Assembly (NCBI GenBank): GCA_963169105.1
Contig: OY720632.1
Span: 56,267,136 to 56,331,135, forward strand
DNA length: 64,000 nucleotides
DNA from: Ceriagrion tenellum
Taxonomy: Eukaryota; Arthropoda; Insecta; Odonata; Coenagrionidae
Direction of reading: 5' to 3'
A program made the position numbers and the translations under genes. Below the pieces are notes generated by a model. It saw only the letters and a list, made by a program, of their open reading frames with translations. It was not told the origin of the DNA and ran no database searches. This document shows, piece by piece, positions 1 to 10,365 of the stretch (within the stretch, counting starts at the first letter, position 1; the number at the start of each line of letters is the position of its first letter).

Positions 1-112
1 ACAGCTATGTTGGCAACGAAGTCCACCTTGTGCTGTCCTCTCTCCTTCATTTCTTCGCATACCCATTCCACTCGAGCAATGTTCTCATTAGCTTCTAGCG
101 TCACAAAGGTGG
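1..112 (-). CDS. Internal exon of an unidentified gene (partial, window edge)
   Basis: On the minus strand a reading frame stays open from the edge of the window to an acceptor-like TTTTGTTAG at 113-121, with an upstream TTAAC that could act as branch point. The exon begins with CC (finishing a split codon, phase 1 intron) and then reads about 36 codons starting TFVTLEANENIARVEW and ending DFVANIA before the window ends. The acidic/basic helical composition and ordinary codon use look like real protein. I do not recognise the family, so no function is given. The next upstream exon would lie at higher coordinates on the minus strand; none could be linked to it. Coding status is inferred from composition plus the splice site. 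Confidence 0.5.
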
Positions 113-2025
113 CTAACAAAATGTTAATTATCAATGAATATAATTACTCCTTTTATTAGAAGAAAGACTAAATATTGATCCATTCACCTCAGGAGCAATC
201 TCTCCATTGGATTATGTTGGAACCGATTTGGATAATGGCCAACTCGTAACTGAGGTGGGGCCTTGAAGTCATCACGACCTATTTCAGATTTTGGTATAAA
301 TAAGCCACACTGTAAAAGACACACGCTGTAAAAATGCCACGCAGCCTTCCGATTCGGATTGACCCCAAAGTGAATGAGGTTTCTTTTGCCTAAATTGCGT
401 AAATTATCGAAAATGACTGTGATTTTGGAGCTGAAAACTCAAAATCTAGGCAAAAACAAGGTGATTAATAAATAGCGTGTAAGAAATGACTGCTTTTTAC
501 ATTTGGTACTCGTCCGTTTCACGTCCATTCATTGTGTGCCAATACATTTTAATGGCAAAATAAAAACCTTTAACCCGAAACCAGTGATTCTTTTATGGAA
601 GTTAATTTTATTTTGTGACATTGTTCGGTGTAGTTACACTGAAAGAAGCGATGTAGTTTCTCATAAACCTTTTTTCAGTGTTCCAAAGTATACTGCATTG
701 TAACGTGAAAATGTTCCCCTGTTAAGACCTATGAAACACACCAATAAGGCTACCCCATAAACACTTCAGCCCTGTCATGAGTATAAAGTAGGTCCCGTTG
801 TGGCCTTGAGTTCCTCTTACATAGTCTAATTATCCTACTCTTTCGTAAGGAAGCTGTGTTCCAATATTTTTATCTGTGTGTTCCTGACATTACGGGTGTG
901 GAATTGGAGATCGTTCAAACAGACAAAATTTTAATTTAATTGGCACATTTAGGTGGAGGTGCCGCAGGTGTGGAAGCTGTAAGGTTGAAGGAGGAGTCGA
1001 AACTGCCGTTTTCATTTCGTTCTCTGGGGAATACTCTCTTCCTTGGATCTCTGATCTGGCATGATTATTGCTAATAAAAGACGTTTGGCAGTTGTGTCGC
1101 ATTGTATTTTGTTTTCATAAGTTATAATTTATGTCTATATTTTCCTCGCGATGCGCAAAATGATCACTTTTAATAGGAAAAGGAAATTGGTTCCAAACTT
1201 TTTTTATTCAATCATTCATCAGTGTTTAACATCACTCGTTGATTTAATTCGTGGTTGGTCTATAGTGAAAAAGTTTTGCCCTCTATATCATGTTGGGTTG
1301 AGATCTGAGCATGTGATATTATATATTTATTTAGGATACATAAAGCTTGAGTCACACTTGGTCTTTGCCAGCCCTTGAACCTGGAGGAGTATAGAATTTT
1401 CGCACTTATGTATTTATGCACATGTGGCATCTAAAAGCAATGGCTAGCACCGATTTTCTCAAAACCCATTAGATATTTTATGTACTGTTTTATGAATTGT
1501 CATAATTCAACCCTATGATTTCTTCTCGTTAGCATAGTAACTATCACCAAATAGCCATCAAATAGCAGATCTCAGTTACAATGCCTGTTGTTTTTGCGTT
1601 CAAACTCAGGTCCTGAAACACCTATAACATTTTGGCTTTAAAATGTTGATGTGGAATGTACTTTATACATTTGCCTTTCATCTCTGGTCAGTCAAAGCTG
1701 TTAACCGTCGGTAGCAGAGGAAATTGTAATATTAACAATTGCGCACATTATTATTGTGAATTATTTATCTTTAGCGATATTTTCTCTGTTGTTGAATTTA
1801 GAGACACACATCCTCAGAGATGATCTTTTACGATATTGTGACTTTTATTTCAGTTCAGAGCATTAACGTAAACGTTAGGTTTGATGTATTTTATATATAT
1901 ATATATTTTTTTGCTTTTACCTTGGAACGTGGGTCACTTCTGTGAGATCATTACTGAAGAAAAGAATTTACATTCGAGATGTTGATGCATTCAGTAATCC
2001 TATTATTCTGAATATTTTTGTGCCA
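113..2025. other. AT-rich non-coding stretch
   Basis: No gene recognised. It probably begins with the intron belonging to the exon at 1-112. A (TA)n tract lies at about 1892-1905. At 950-1070 there is a GC-richer patch open on both strands (GGGAAGVEAV... on plus) behind a weak acceptor-like TTTAG, too little to call an exon. A 28-codon plus-strand frame at about 185-268 is also noted but not called. Confidence 0.5.
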
Positions 2026-2192
2026 TGAGGTTTATGGCAAGGAACACAAGAACCCTCCACTGAAACGAAAATTCAAGCGCCTGAGAGTATAATGGAACGA
2101 CTTTACCATGTTTTCCACTGACCGTGCTGCCCAGCGACTCGTAATTCCTCCATATGCCTCCAAGCCAACTGGCCCTGTTTTCCGACCCTGCG
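2026..2192. repeat. Dispersed repeat, copy 1
   Basis: About 167 bp that recur at 2780-2947 in the same orientation. Shared blocks include GAGGTTTAT, AATTCAAGCGCCT, TTTACCATGTTTTCC and GCCCTGTTTTCCGACCCT. By eye most positions agree, with scattered substitutions and small indels. There is no coding content and no recognised family; the minus-strand frame across it is not protein-like. Confidence 0.75.
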
Positions 2193-2779
2193 GCACGTAA
2201 TCCACCATCCATACTTATTCTTTTGCTACTGAGCGATAATGCTTTTTTACAGCCTGTGGCGTTGAGGTAAAAAGGCGGGAAAACGCCAGAGATTTCTGTC
2301 GGAGAAGAATGAGCGTGATATGCGCATTAATAATCCCATTTGGTTTTTCCCAGACTTTTCGGTGTTTTTTTATTTTTCTCTCGTACTCTCAGTATTGGAT
2401 CTTCAGAACATATGAGCCATTCCTTTTTGTAGCTGTAGAGTTTTAATACTGGCATTTCGTTGCGGCAACTCCAGTTATGCACGCTAAAAACTAGGCTAGC
2501 GTAAAAATGTTCCTATTTATTTCGAATTAGCTCAGTACCCGGAATTTAACACGTGAAGGCAATTAGAGTGAGATATCATATAATCTAAAAGTCAATGAAT
2601 ATGGTCTCATTTGAAAGAATATTTTGTCACCTTACCAAAGATAACATAATAGCAGTCCTTTTCCGTACAACTTTTTGAGATATTTGCCAAAATATACCAA
2701 CGATTTAACCCGGGAAATGGTTCAAATGTGAATTCAAGAGTGACTTTATTTAAAAATGAGGGACTGCAACTCTTAGATC

Positions 2780-2947
2780 TGAGGTTTATAGCCAGGAATA
2801 CAAGTACCCTCTGCTGAAACGGAAATTCAAGCGCCTCCGAGTATTATGGAACGGCTTTACCATGTTTTCCTCTGACCGCGATGCCCAGGGTACGACTCAT
2901 AATCCTTCTCACGTCTACAAGCCAACTCGCCCTGTTTTCCGACCCTC
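2780..2947. repeat. Dispersed repeat, copy 2
   Basis: Direct-orientation partner of 2026-2192, with about 590 bp of unrelated AT-rich DNA between the copies. The spacing suggests either two independent insertions of a short element or a segmental duplication with later divergence. No terminal inverted repeats or target duplications were evident. Confidence 0.75.
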
Positions 2948-5223
2948 TCGTCGAAAACTTAACAGTCTAGTTTGTATGTTTTCTCAGAAAATTAAAAATG
3001 ATTATTATTCATCATAGAAATCGTATTCAGAATTGTAAGAAAACCATCCGATGTGATTGATTTATAAAGGTACGCCGTCTATAAAAACCAAGTTAAAGAT
3101 ACTTCTTAAGGTATGCTTAATATTAGTCTATTCATTTCGATATATCGGTAGATATACTTATTGCGTTAGTGAGAAATTCAGTCATATTGAAGTATGTCCT
3201 TGCGCTATTAATATTTCAATATTTATTTTATGCTTCTTATGGTGGCTGAAATCAAAACGTAAAATTCTAATATGGTGTCCATAGGGAAATATCCCGCTCA
3301 AATTACCACTAATCATTACTTAATATTCTGAGAAAGGTTATTAAAATAACTTATTGTTTAACATTTTAAGTGTTTGTATCACCACGGAAATATTGTTGGA
3401 CCTTTATTAAGTTATTAAGTGGCCCAGCGGCCATATATGTTCACGACCTATCGGTTTCTGAATATGGAAGTATTTGAAACCATCATGAATGATCATTTTC
3501 CCGGCCCACGACAGCCATGGCCGATCAGCTTGAGTATTTGTTGGATTTTTGTAGTTGTGAATATTAGCTGTTCATATTTCTCCTTTTTTTTCAATTCACT
3601 CCTCCCGCTCTTTGAGACTATTTTGCTTGGAAAATAACACTTTTAAAGGTGTGTGAATTCGTTTTTCTGATTCAGCTTTTAATTATTACCAATATCTGAC
3701 TTCCTCTGTGTTAATTATTTTTATCCAATATCTTCAGAATCTTTTGTATTTATTTTTGTATTCAAACACAGTTTACGCTTGGAGCACCTGTCTCCAGTTC
3801 GCATCCTCATAGTCTCATTGTTTGAACCGTCGTTTCCAGCTCACGTACGTCATATTATACTCATGAATGTCCCTCACACGTGATAATCTTCCCGCAGCCA
3901 ATGCCTTATTACACGGATACCCCACTTCAGATTCCCATTCCCCTCGGCCTTCATCCCAAGTCCCATATTACCTCTCCCTATCGGCATATCCTCAGGCACC
4001 TTGTCATCTATGAACGACAGACTGGGTTGTACTAGAGCGGAGTAGTGTGCTTGACTATGAATGGTTGGCGGAATAGGCACCGAATTCGCGAGAGACCTGC
4101 ATTTCTGCGGGGTTACCGGAAACCGGTGCAAATTTAGGCTAATTATGTTACATCAGATTCGATAGATCGAGCACATTTATGCCTTGTGATAAAATCATTA
4201 CTTACGGCATGGTGGAATAAAAACACATTTTTAGTTCACATTGATCGACCCCCGTGTTTTTACTTATTTAACATCCCATGCAGTCAAGGTATGGAGTTTA
4301 TTAGAGTAATTAGTTTGAGAAAATTTCAGCAGAGAAAAATAGCGATTCGAGAAAGGAAAAATTGGAGGTGGGAAGCAGGAATGGACGACGATAGTTGGCG
4401 AGAAAATGTGGTCAGTACATTTAGGTAAACTCAGGTGCATAATTGGCCTGTGAAATTACACGGAGAATATAAAATTTCTTGTTAGTGATAAATTCGCATT
4501 GATTTTGCTGGCTGTCATGTATTTTTTCATTTACTGGAAGAATAAATTAGGACTTACATGAATCGCAATTATTTATTTTTTTCCTACGGCGACTTATCAG
4601 CTCATATCCGGTTTTTCATTGCTATTGATTCCAATGAATTTACCATGCTGAGTTTTTTCACTTATGCGTATCATTCAGCTGACTGAATCTACTATCTTTT
4701 GCAGTCTTTGCACAAGAGTCGAAATATCCGGGTCTTTAGGATTTAATTCATACCTATTGACTACGTATCGCATATTCATGGAGTGAGCTATATAATGTAT
4801 TGCCGGTTCGCATTCAATGCATGGTTAGAAATGAGAATGGCCGTAAATATCTTATTAAAATTAATGCATATATTTTTTTTCTTTTCAGGTGAGTGGTTAA
4901 GTGTCCAGTCAAGCGACAAGTAAAGCCTAAGCCAGGATATTCTGCTTTACACTGCAATACAATGATTTTCATAAAATTGATCACGCTGCTATCATGCCCT
5001 TCTAATCCAATGATTGCAGAATTGTGCTTATATAATTTGGTAGGTATACCGTGTATAAGTTTTTCTGTAATGTTGTGTAAGTAGGCTGAATTTTTAAACA
5101 AGTAGTATAATGACAATTTTCATCAAGTAGTAATGTATTTTTTGGGTCTCTCATTTGATGTGTGTGGCGTTAATTTTTTCTAATTCTTGCTAAAACGTAG
5201 TATCAAATGTCCAAACTCTAATT
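2948..5223. other. AT-rich non-coding stretch
   Basis: No gene recognised. An 85-codon minus-strand frame at 3874-4131 has no homology I can see. At 4886 a pyrimidine tract runs straight into CAGGTGAGT, which would be acceptor and donor at once and so is not a believable exon boundary. Confidence 0.5.
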
Positions 5224-5265
5224 GAGATGGATCATATATTCTGGTAAAAATATATGATCCATCTC
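5224..5265. repeat. Perfect 16-bp inverted repeat (hairpin) at a PLE 5' breakpoint
   Basis: GAGATGGATCATATAT at 5224-5239 and its exact reverse complement at 5250-5265 flank a 10-base spacer. The right arm abuts, or overlaps by a few bases, the point where PLE coding similarity starts. It may be a by-product of 5'-truncated insertion or pre-existing target structure; both are inference. Confidence 0.85.
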
Positions 5266-5730
5266 AGGCAATTTCGGTCCGTTTGAGCGAACACCAAAGG
5301 GCTCTCAAATTTAAGCATTGCGCGCAGTCAGCAGTTACAGAGCATGCCTTCTCCAACTCGGGACATCACATAATGATAAGTGACGCACGAGTCTTGGCCA
5401 AAGAAAAACACTATTTCCCTCGACTCATCCAGGAGGCTATTGAAATGGAGAAAGTAAAGGAAAATTTCAATAGAGACGACGGCCACAGGCTCCACAACAC
5501 ATGGAAAAGACTCTAGGAAAAACTCGCCAAAATCAGGGTCCTCCACGCTGATTGGACGCGATACCGAAAAGCCACCCTGAGAACGGTTTATATACATGCC
5601 CAATTCCACCAGTCGGCATTCGGCCCTCATCTGAAGATGTGGCCAGCATTGGTCACGAAACGTCATCTCCAAGATAATGCAACGCAGCGAAACCCGAAAG
5701 AAATGGAATCACCCGCACTACAGCGCTGCG
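5262..5730 (+). mobile_element. 5'-truncated Penelope-like element, GIY-YIG end plus 3' tail
   Basis: Plus-strand remnant keeping only the C-terminal part of the PLE GIY-YIG endonuclease domain, the 3' untranslated part and a hammerhead motif. The reading frame enters as SQAISVRLSEHQR at about 5262. It continues through TEH and GHH (His-rich part of the nuclease) and the conserved LIQEAIEM helix holding the catalytic Glu, then NFNRDDG, and stops at 5514-5516. The reverse transcriptase and the GIY and YIG strands are missing, so the copy is dead. The tail CGAAACCCGAAAGAAA after the ribozyme resembles the tails of the PLE copies at 13752 and 43930 (AxCCCGAGAAA). The 3' boundary near 5700-5760 is approximate. 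Confidence 0.75.
5612..5680 (+). ncRNA. Hammerhead ribozyme motif (type I, PLE-associated)
   Basis: CTGAAGA at 5631-5637 matches the hammerhead core CUGANGA. Helix II is 5639-5645 paired with 5650-5656 (seven pairs, one G-U, loop GCAT), followed by GAAA 5657-5660 and CGTC 5661-5664, giving predicted cleavage after C5664. Helix I can form by U5630-A5665 and A5629-U5666, then GCATT 5616-5620 with AATGC 5676-5680 around an internal loop. One extra U (5638) sits between the core and helix II. Helix III is minimal (ACGU), as described for PLE hammerheads, which may act as dimers. Activity is inferred, not shown. Confidence 0.65.
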
Positions 5731-6247
5731 ATAGCCTCCAACAGAAACTCTGGAAAGAAGTTTAACACCTACCTGTCATTGAGAATCTCATTACAGACGC
5801 TAAATAAATCAGAATGATTTTTTGCTATATGGTCAAAGATTTATACATTAGGTCCTTAATTCTCACTCAATCATTATTATAGTGTGATGATTGAAGAAAT
5901 TCGTTTCTTATCCGTCGGATGCTGATTAACAAAAGCACAACTAGTGAATACGTGATCTGTTAAAAGTATTATTTTATAACACAACCGTAAGTGTAGGAGT
6001 ATAATCATATGTTACTGAGAAAAACCATATCGAATAAAGGTTTATCCTGCTTCTGCTGGAGGCAGAAAATCAAATTTTATCGCTATAATTTTTTAAATCT
6101 GTAAATTATATTTTTCATGTTTCTCATTCTCCTTCGAGCAATTAAAAACCTTTGACGCACTAGCAAGGGTTCGTCGCGGATTTAACCTGTGTCCTTTCTT
6201 GTTTTTCAATTCATTCCTTGGAAACCAACCCCATCTGCTTATCACAG
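5731..6247. other. AT-rich non-coding stretch
   Basis: Nothing recognised between the PLE tail and the GC-richer island that starts near 6230. Confidence 0.5.
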
Positions 6248-6350
6248 TGCGCATGCGTTCCAAGGGGTGTTAAAACGGGAAGGTGTTGGAGGGGAGGGAA
6301 TCGTCTGGCGGCTGGGAACGAGTCGTACGAAGGACTTTTCAGTGCACGTG
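6248..6350 (+). promoter_or_regulatory. Candidate TATA-less promoter with NRF-1-like and E-box motifs
   Basis: A GC-richer island precedes the signal-peptide exon. TGCGCATGCG at 6248-6257 matches the palindromic NRF-1/Ewg site. TCAGTG at 6339-6344 fits the arthropod initiator consensus TCAGTY loosely. CACGTG at 6345-6350 is an E-box. Placed about 190 bases before the start codon, these make a plausible core promoter and 5' UTR. This is motif evidence only. Confidence 0.35.
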
Positions 6351-6538
6351 TTGCCGCTTTCTCGGGAGCAGCTACTGTCTTGGTATTTTGACTCTTGTGT
6401 GCCGGTGATACCTCTTCTCATAGAAGTGCCGCTGTGGGATAACTTCGGATCTGAGGCGCATATCTCACATTGTTGGATTCGTGTGCTGTGTTATTGTGGT
6501 TCCTCTACACTTCACTGGATTTCCATCCACCTTCAGCC

Positions 6539-6596
6539 ATGGCGAGCGTGTTTGGATTTTTGCTCCTGAGCTGCGTCTTCGTCGCTTCTAATTCTG
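6539..6596 (+). CDS. First coding exon with a signal peptide, unidentified secreted or membrane protein
   Basis: ATG at 6539 in a strong start context (CAGCCATGG) opens 19 codons, MASVFGFLLLSCVFVASNS. This is a textbook signal peptide: short N-region, hydrophobic core FGFLLLSCVFV, small residues ASNS at the cleavage zone. The exon ends at 6596 at a near-perfect donor, CTG|GTGAGT, splitting a codon after its first base (phase 1). Signal-peptide exons ending in phase 1 introns are common in secreted and cell-surface protein genes. Upstream lies a GC-richer leader with promoter-like motifs. No second exon could be identified in the following kilobases, so the mature protein is unknown. An alternative in-frame start exists at 6470 but would bury the signal sequence. 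Confidence 0.5.
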
Positions 6597-8509
6597 GTGA
6601 GTTCCTTCCGCCGTCTAACGAGCCTTCGCCCATTCGTACAGTTGAGTTTTCTATGAAGTTCTGCGATTGGAAGTTCGATAGTGCATAGGCGGGACCATTA
6701 TTTTGTCACCACATTCCTTTAGTAGCTGCGGTGAATTGATGGGAAGCATCTTCCCAAAAGTTTTGCTGATATCTGCTGTTGTTGATCTGAATGCTGTTCC
6801 GAGTCGGAAATTGTTTCTGTGCTATGAACTCATTAGTTGTTCAGGTAGTGACTTTTTAGCCGCTCCAACATAAGGATATCGATGTTATTCAGTGGACATA
6901 CATAATAAATTATTATCATCAATGTCAGATCATGCGTTTGTTGGGCTATAATGTAGTAATAAGATTGCATATTTTCTGTGAAATATAGTCCGAATGATAC
7001 AATATATCGAGCACATCTTCAAAAACCTACGTGGCTGTTATATATCCAGCACTATCATTTTGTCACTAAGCATTGTATAGTTTGCCAATGTGGTGTGAAC
7101 TATCGCCCATTTAAAAATTCTAACACAATTTTTTCATGTTTTCCATTGAGTCACCAGCCCAAAACAAAACAGTTGAAATAGAAGATAATCGAAATAAGCC
7201 CTCCGAGTGCAAGGGCCTTCTGGACGGCCGGACGAGTATGAATGTACAGTCCTGTCCAATGAAAACGCAACACCCACGGGCTTTCTTCCAAGCAATTTCC
7301 GCGCGAAATTTTAAAAACCATTCTTCCTCGACGGTCTGGCAACCCTGAGGTGGGTCAAGAGGAAGGGAGACCCCAAATGGGTGGGGCGGAATGACGATGT
7401 TTTTGGGCTGCAGGTTCGGGTTTAAAGGTTGAGTGATGATGCTCGTTTGTTTCGTCCGCACGCTTCGTCCACTGCAGGAAGCGATATTGTGCTTTGCATT
7501 CTTAAGGCTGGTGGGGGCGGGGCTGTTTTTTAGTCGATGAGGAATAAAACGCTTTGAGCATGCGATGGCATTACTGGAAACATTGGAATGCAATGCATAT
7601 TGTTTATGTTCCGATCTTCGTATGAGTTTTTTATATCTTAAGCTGAGCCTCGCTTCATCCAGAATCCACCATTACTCCAGAATCTACCATTTGCATTGTT
7701 GGCGAACAAAACCTCTTGAATTAAACAATGAGTTTCAATTACTTCCATTAGCTTTCACACCACGAATCACACACACACAAGTGAGATATTCATATATATG
7801 CAAACGTGTTCCATTTATTTCAGAAACTGGTTGATATTGCCATCCAATTATTTGTGGATTTGAGTACGCTGCTTATTGAAAAAGTTATAGATATCATCCA
7901 TGGCTTTGTCTGGAAGGATTTCTAACTCGTAGATTTTAAAATTATTTTTAGAACTTATTTCTAAACTTTCACGATTCGCCATCGAGTTTCTTAATTGGTT
8001 CAGTTTCAGACATCTGCTGTCGATGATTGACCTTTGCTTTTGTTAGGTTTTTTGAGAATGATGATCGATGTGCAAGTTCATAAATCACGGTTAAGTGACG
8101 GCATTTCAAATTGGTTTATTTTACTAGATCTTTTCTACGGTTCATTTCCATCCGTTGAGAGGATTCTGTAAAGGATGACCTAGCTTGCTGATACCTACGT
8201 TATTTCCCTTATAGTTCACATCTGAGATTGCCACTAGCACGTTGACGAAATAATTTAATTAAGGAAATAAATTTTTTATGACTAGAAGATTAGTTTAAAT
8301 TGTAGCTTATATTTCAGTGGGATTAGAAAATAAAAATACTTTTTTATCTATTGAAAATTGAGTCTTCAATGAAGCAAAATATTTCCAATATGTCCATTAA
8401 AAAATAGTCCAATCAAAATTACTGTAATATATCACAAATTAAACCATGTATTAATCGAAAAAAGAAGCTTTACATTTTTTTAATCAATAATTTTTATATC
8501 CACCTTCGT
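6597..8509. other. Likely intron or intergenic DNA
   Basis: AT-rich except for a GC-richer patch at about 7190-7560. That patch is open for 157 codons on the minus strand (7120-7593) but shows no domain, signal or splice architecture I can defend. No transposon similarity recognised. If the exon at 6539 is real, this is its first intron. Confidence 0.4.
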
Positions 8510-8781
8510 TATCGATCTCTAATTGCAAACGTTCAGTCTTAGACCGTACCACGTTTCTGCATAGCGCAACCCCTATGTTTCCCATTCCTCTTCTATTTGA
8601 TGCCAGAGATCATCAGGATTTGTCGATCTTACATTTTTCCTTTAATTTCTCTCACCATGCATGCCCAAATATTTTTGATCGGACTGAGCTCTGGACTTCT
8701 GGATGGCCATGCCAATTGTCACATATGGTTTTCTTCAAACCAAGTTATTGTCATCTTACAGGTGTGCACCCGTGAGTTGTT

Positions 8782-9194
8782 CTGTTGTGATAAATTTCGA
8801 TTGGCGGTTATTACCACTCATACAATTATGAACACAACTTAATTAAAATTTGAAGAATGTAATTCAAATAGGTCATGGCGAATATTTATAAATGTAGATT
8901 GAATAATTTCTATGATATTCATTACAGTCAACACCTCAAAGATTTATTTTAAGAGGCACAACGGTATTTCCTCTCGAATATAGTCATACAATATAGACTA
9001 AATATGTCGTAGATGTATACTTTTGAGGAGCATGCAGAGATAAGGCTGGAAAATTCACCCTACTAATTTCTATTTTCGAGTGACTGCCAAACAAAGAAAA
9101 CATATAAGCCATAGCTTAGAGTATGTTTTGAAACATGCATAACGGAATCGCTCGTATTTTTGTATAGATTTAGATAATTTCAAAGCTCATTTAC
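8782..9194 (-). other. 413-bp intron-like insertion in the transposase
   Basis: Read on the minus strand, the transposase is interrupted at CAACAG|GTAAAT (9194 downward) and resumes after CACAACAG (8782). Removing exactly 8782-9194 restores MYQQ-NNSRVHTCK without a gap, matching the usual Tc1 sequence around the second catalytic residue. CAACAG occurs at both boundaries, as expected for a 6-bp target duplication supplying the 3' splice-site AG. The pyrimidine tract before the acceptor is weak. It is either an intron, an introner-like insertion, or a plain insertion that happens to carry GT...AG ends. Confidence 0.6.
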
Positions 9195-9692
9195 CTGTTG
9201 ATACATGAAATCTTGGGTATTAACTGACATTGCAGATGGGAGCATCACATTATCCAATATTTCTATGTATTTTGCTCCATTCAAATTTCCGTCCACCCTC
9301 CAGCATACTCCTGGACCATCTGAAGATATCCACTCCCAGGTATGGACCGAGAATCTTCCGGACCTTGCCCGCTCGTGGATATATCTAGTCTCAAATATAG
9401 TATTTGGAGGACGATAAACTAGTACTCGCCCAGAAGATGTGGAAGAAAATGTTTTTTCATCCGTAAATATGACACTATTACAGAACTCTTCGTTTTTCCG
9501 TAAATTATCTTGTGCAAATTGGAGGCGTGCTGCGCGGTGAACAGGAGTTAATTTTTCCTTAATGGCCGTTCTTCTGATACGCAAATCGGTGGCCAAGATT
9601 CTCCGCCGAACCGTCCTCGAACTTGCCGGGTAATTTGTTGCGATTCGAGCTTCATTGGATGTCGTGAACGGGTTATCCCTCAGATAATCCAC
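9180..9692 (-). pseudogene. Tc1-type transposase, N-terminal and first catalytic part
   Basis: The longest open piece of the transposase (about 170 codons). Visible parts are the second DNA-binding subdomain (SSRTVRRRI, LRIRRTAIKEK), the linker HRAARLQFAQDNL, and the first catalytic Asp in VIFTDEKTF. It then runs through ERARSGRFSVHTWEW and ends near DFMYQQ, where a GTAAAT donor-like sequence interrupts it; the last codons (VNEL, stop) belong to the insertion. The natural frame continues upstream past the GTG start. Functionally dead because later catalytic residues are lost. Confidence 0.8.
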
Positions 9693-10267
9693 AAGCCGAT
9701 GGTCATCTTCTGCGATGGTTATTCTTCGTCTGCCTGAACCCTCTCTTCTTTCAACTCAATCTAGAGATTGTTGAAGGATCAACATCCATTCTTCGGGCAA
9801 TCTCCCTACACGATAAATTGGCTTCTAATAAGCCACCCACCTAATTCCTTATTCTGGGAATGAGAGGTGGCATTTTCTTAGGAACTTTGATAACATGTTA
9901 ATTTATATCGGTCTTGAAATATTTTAAGCGGGTGGAAGTTCCTCAGCAGTGCCACCAGCAGATTCACACAAGCGATAGATATGGTGTGACTGCTAAAATA
10001 CTCACCAAGATATGCAGAAAATGGGCTTCGAAACTGACGAAGGCGATGTTAGAATCATAGGATTGACGGAGTGAAAAAGCCCCATTTGTAAGTATAGTCG
10101 TAAGAACGGTGGGTGCGTCCTTGAGGGGTGTAGCTCCCGTTGGCTCGCGGTGAGAGGCTTCCCGAGCTGTTGTTGAGAGGGCTTCTTGAGGGATCTTTTT
10201 GACTTCTCGGCCGCTCGCGCACTTTCGGGGTTGATCTCCCCTGCTAAGTTTCTCGACAGTGGGTTAG

Positions 10268-10299
10268 TATAAAATATATCGCACCCTCCTCATTCATTC
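10268..10299 (+). promoter_or_regulatory. TATA box and initiator
   Basis: TATAAAA at 10268-10274 is followed about 28 bases later by TCATTC (10294-10299), which fits the initiator consensus TCAKTY. The flanks are GC-richer than surrounding DNA. It lies about 70 bases upstream of the start codon at 10366. Confidence 0.4.
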
Positions 10300-10365
10300 C
10301 TTCCATTCGATTTGGGGTATCACATCCTCAGGGTGCTTGTATTAACGCGGGAATCACTGAGCGTG

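Larger units (their letters stand above)
8510..9873 (-). mobile_element. Degenerate Tc1-type (DD34E) transposon copy
   Basis: The minus strand encodes a Tc1/mariner-superfamily transposase in broken pieces. From about 9873 come a helix-turn-helix region (ANLSCREIARRM, DPSTISRL) with in-frame stops, then GSGRRRITIAEDD and the long frame 9692-9180 with VIFTDEKTF, which holds the first catalytic Asp. After an insertion at 8782-9194 the frame resumes as QQNNSRVHTCK, where the second catalytic Asp is replaced by Asn. It continues to WPSRSPELSPIKNIW, where the catalytic Glu is replaced by Lys. Thirty-four residues separate the last two positions, giving DD34E spacing. Stops and a frameshift confirm that it is dead. 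Terminal inverted repeats were not located, so the ends are approximate. Confidence 0.85.

Noticed and set aside
185..268. 28-codon plus frame ending LDNGQLVTEVGP
   Set aside because: Too short, no convincing acceptor, and it lies inside the presumed intron of a minus-strand gene.
4886..4905. Exon start after TTTTCAG at 4888
   Set aside because: The AG is followed at once by GTGAGT and no sustained frame follows.
7120..7593. 157-codon minus-strand frame in a GC-richer patch
   Set aside because: No recognisable domain; frames on the other strand are also open; composition is enough to explain it.
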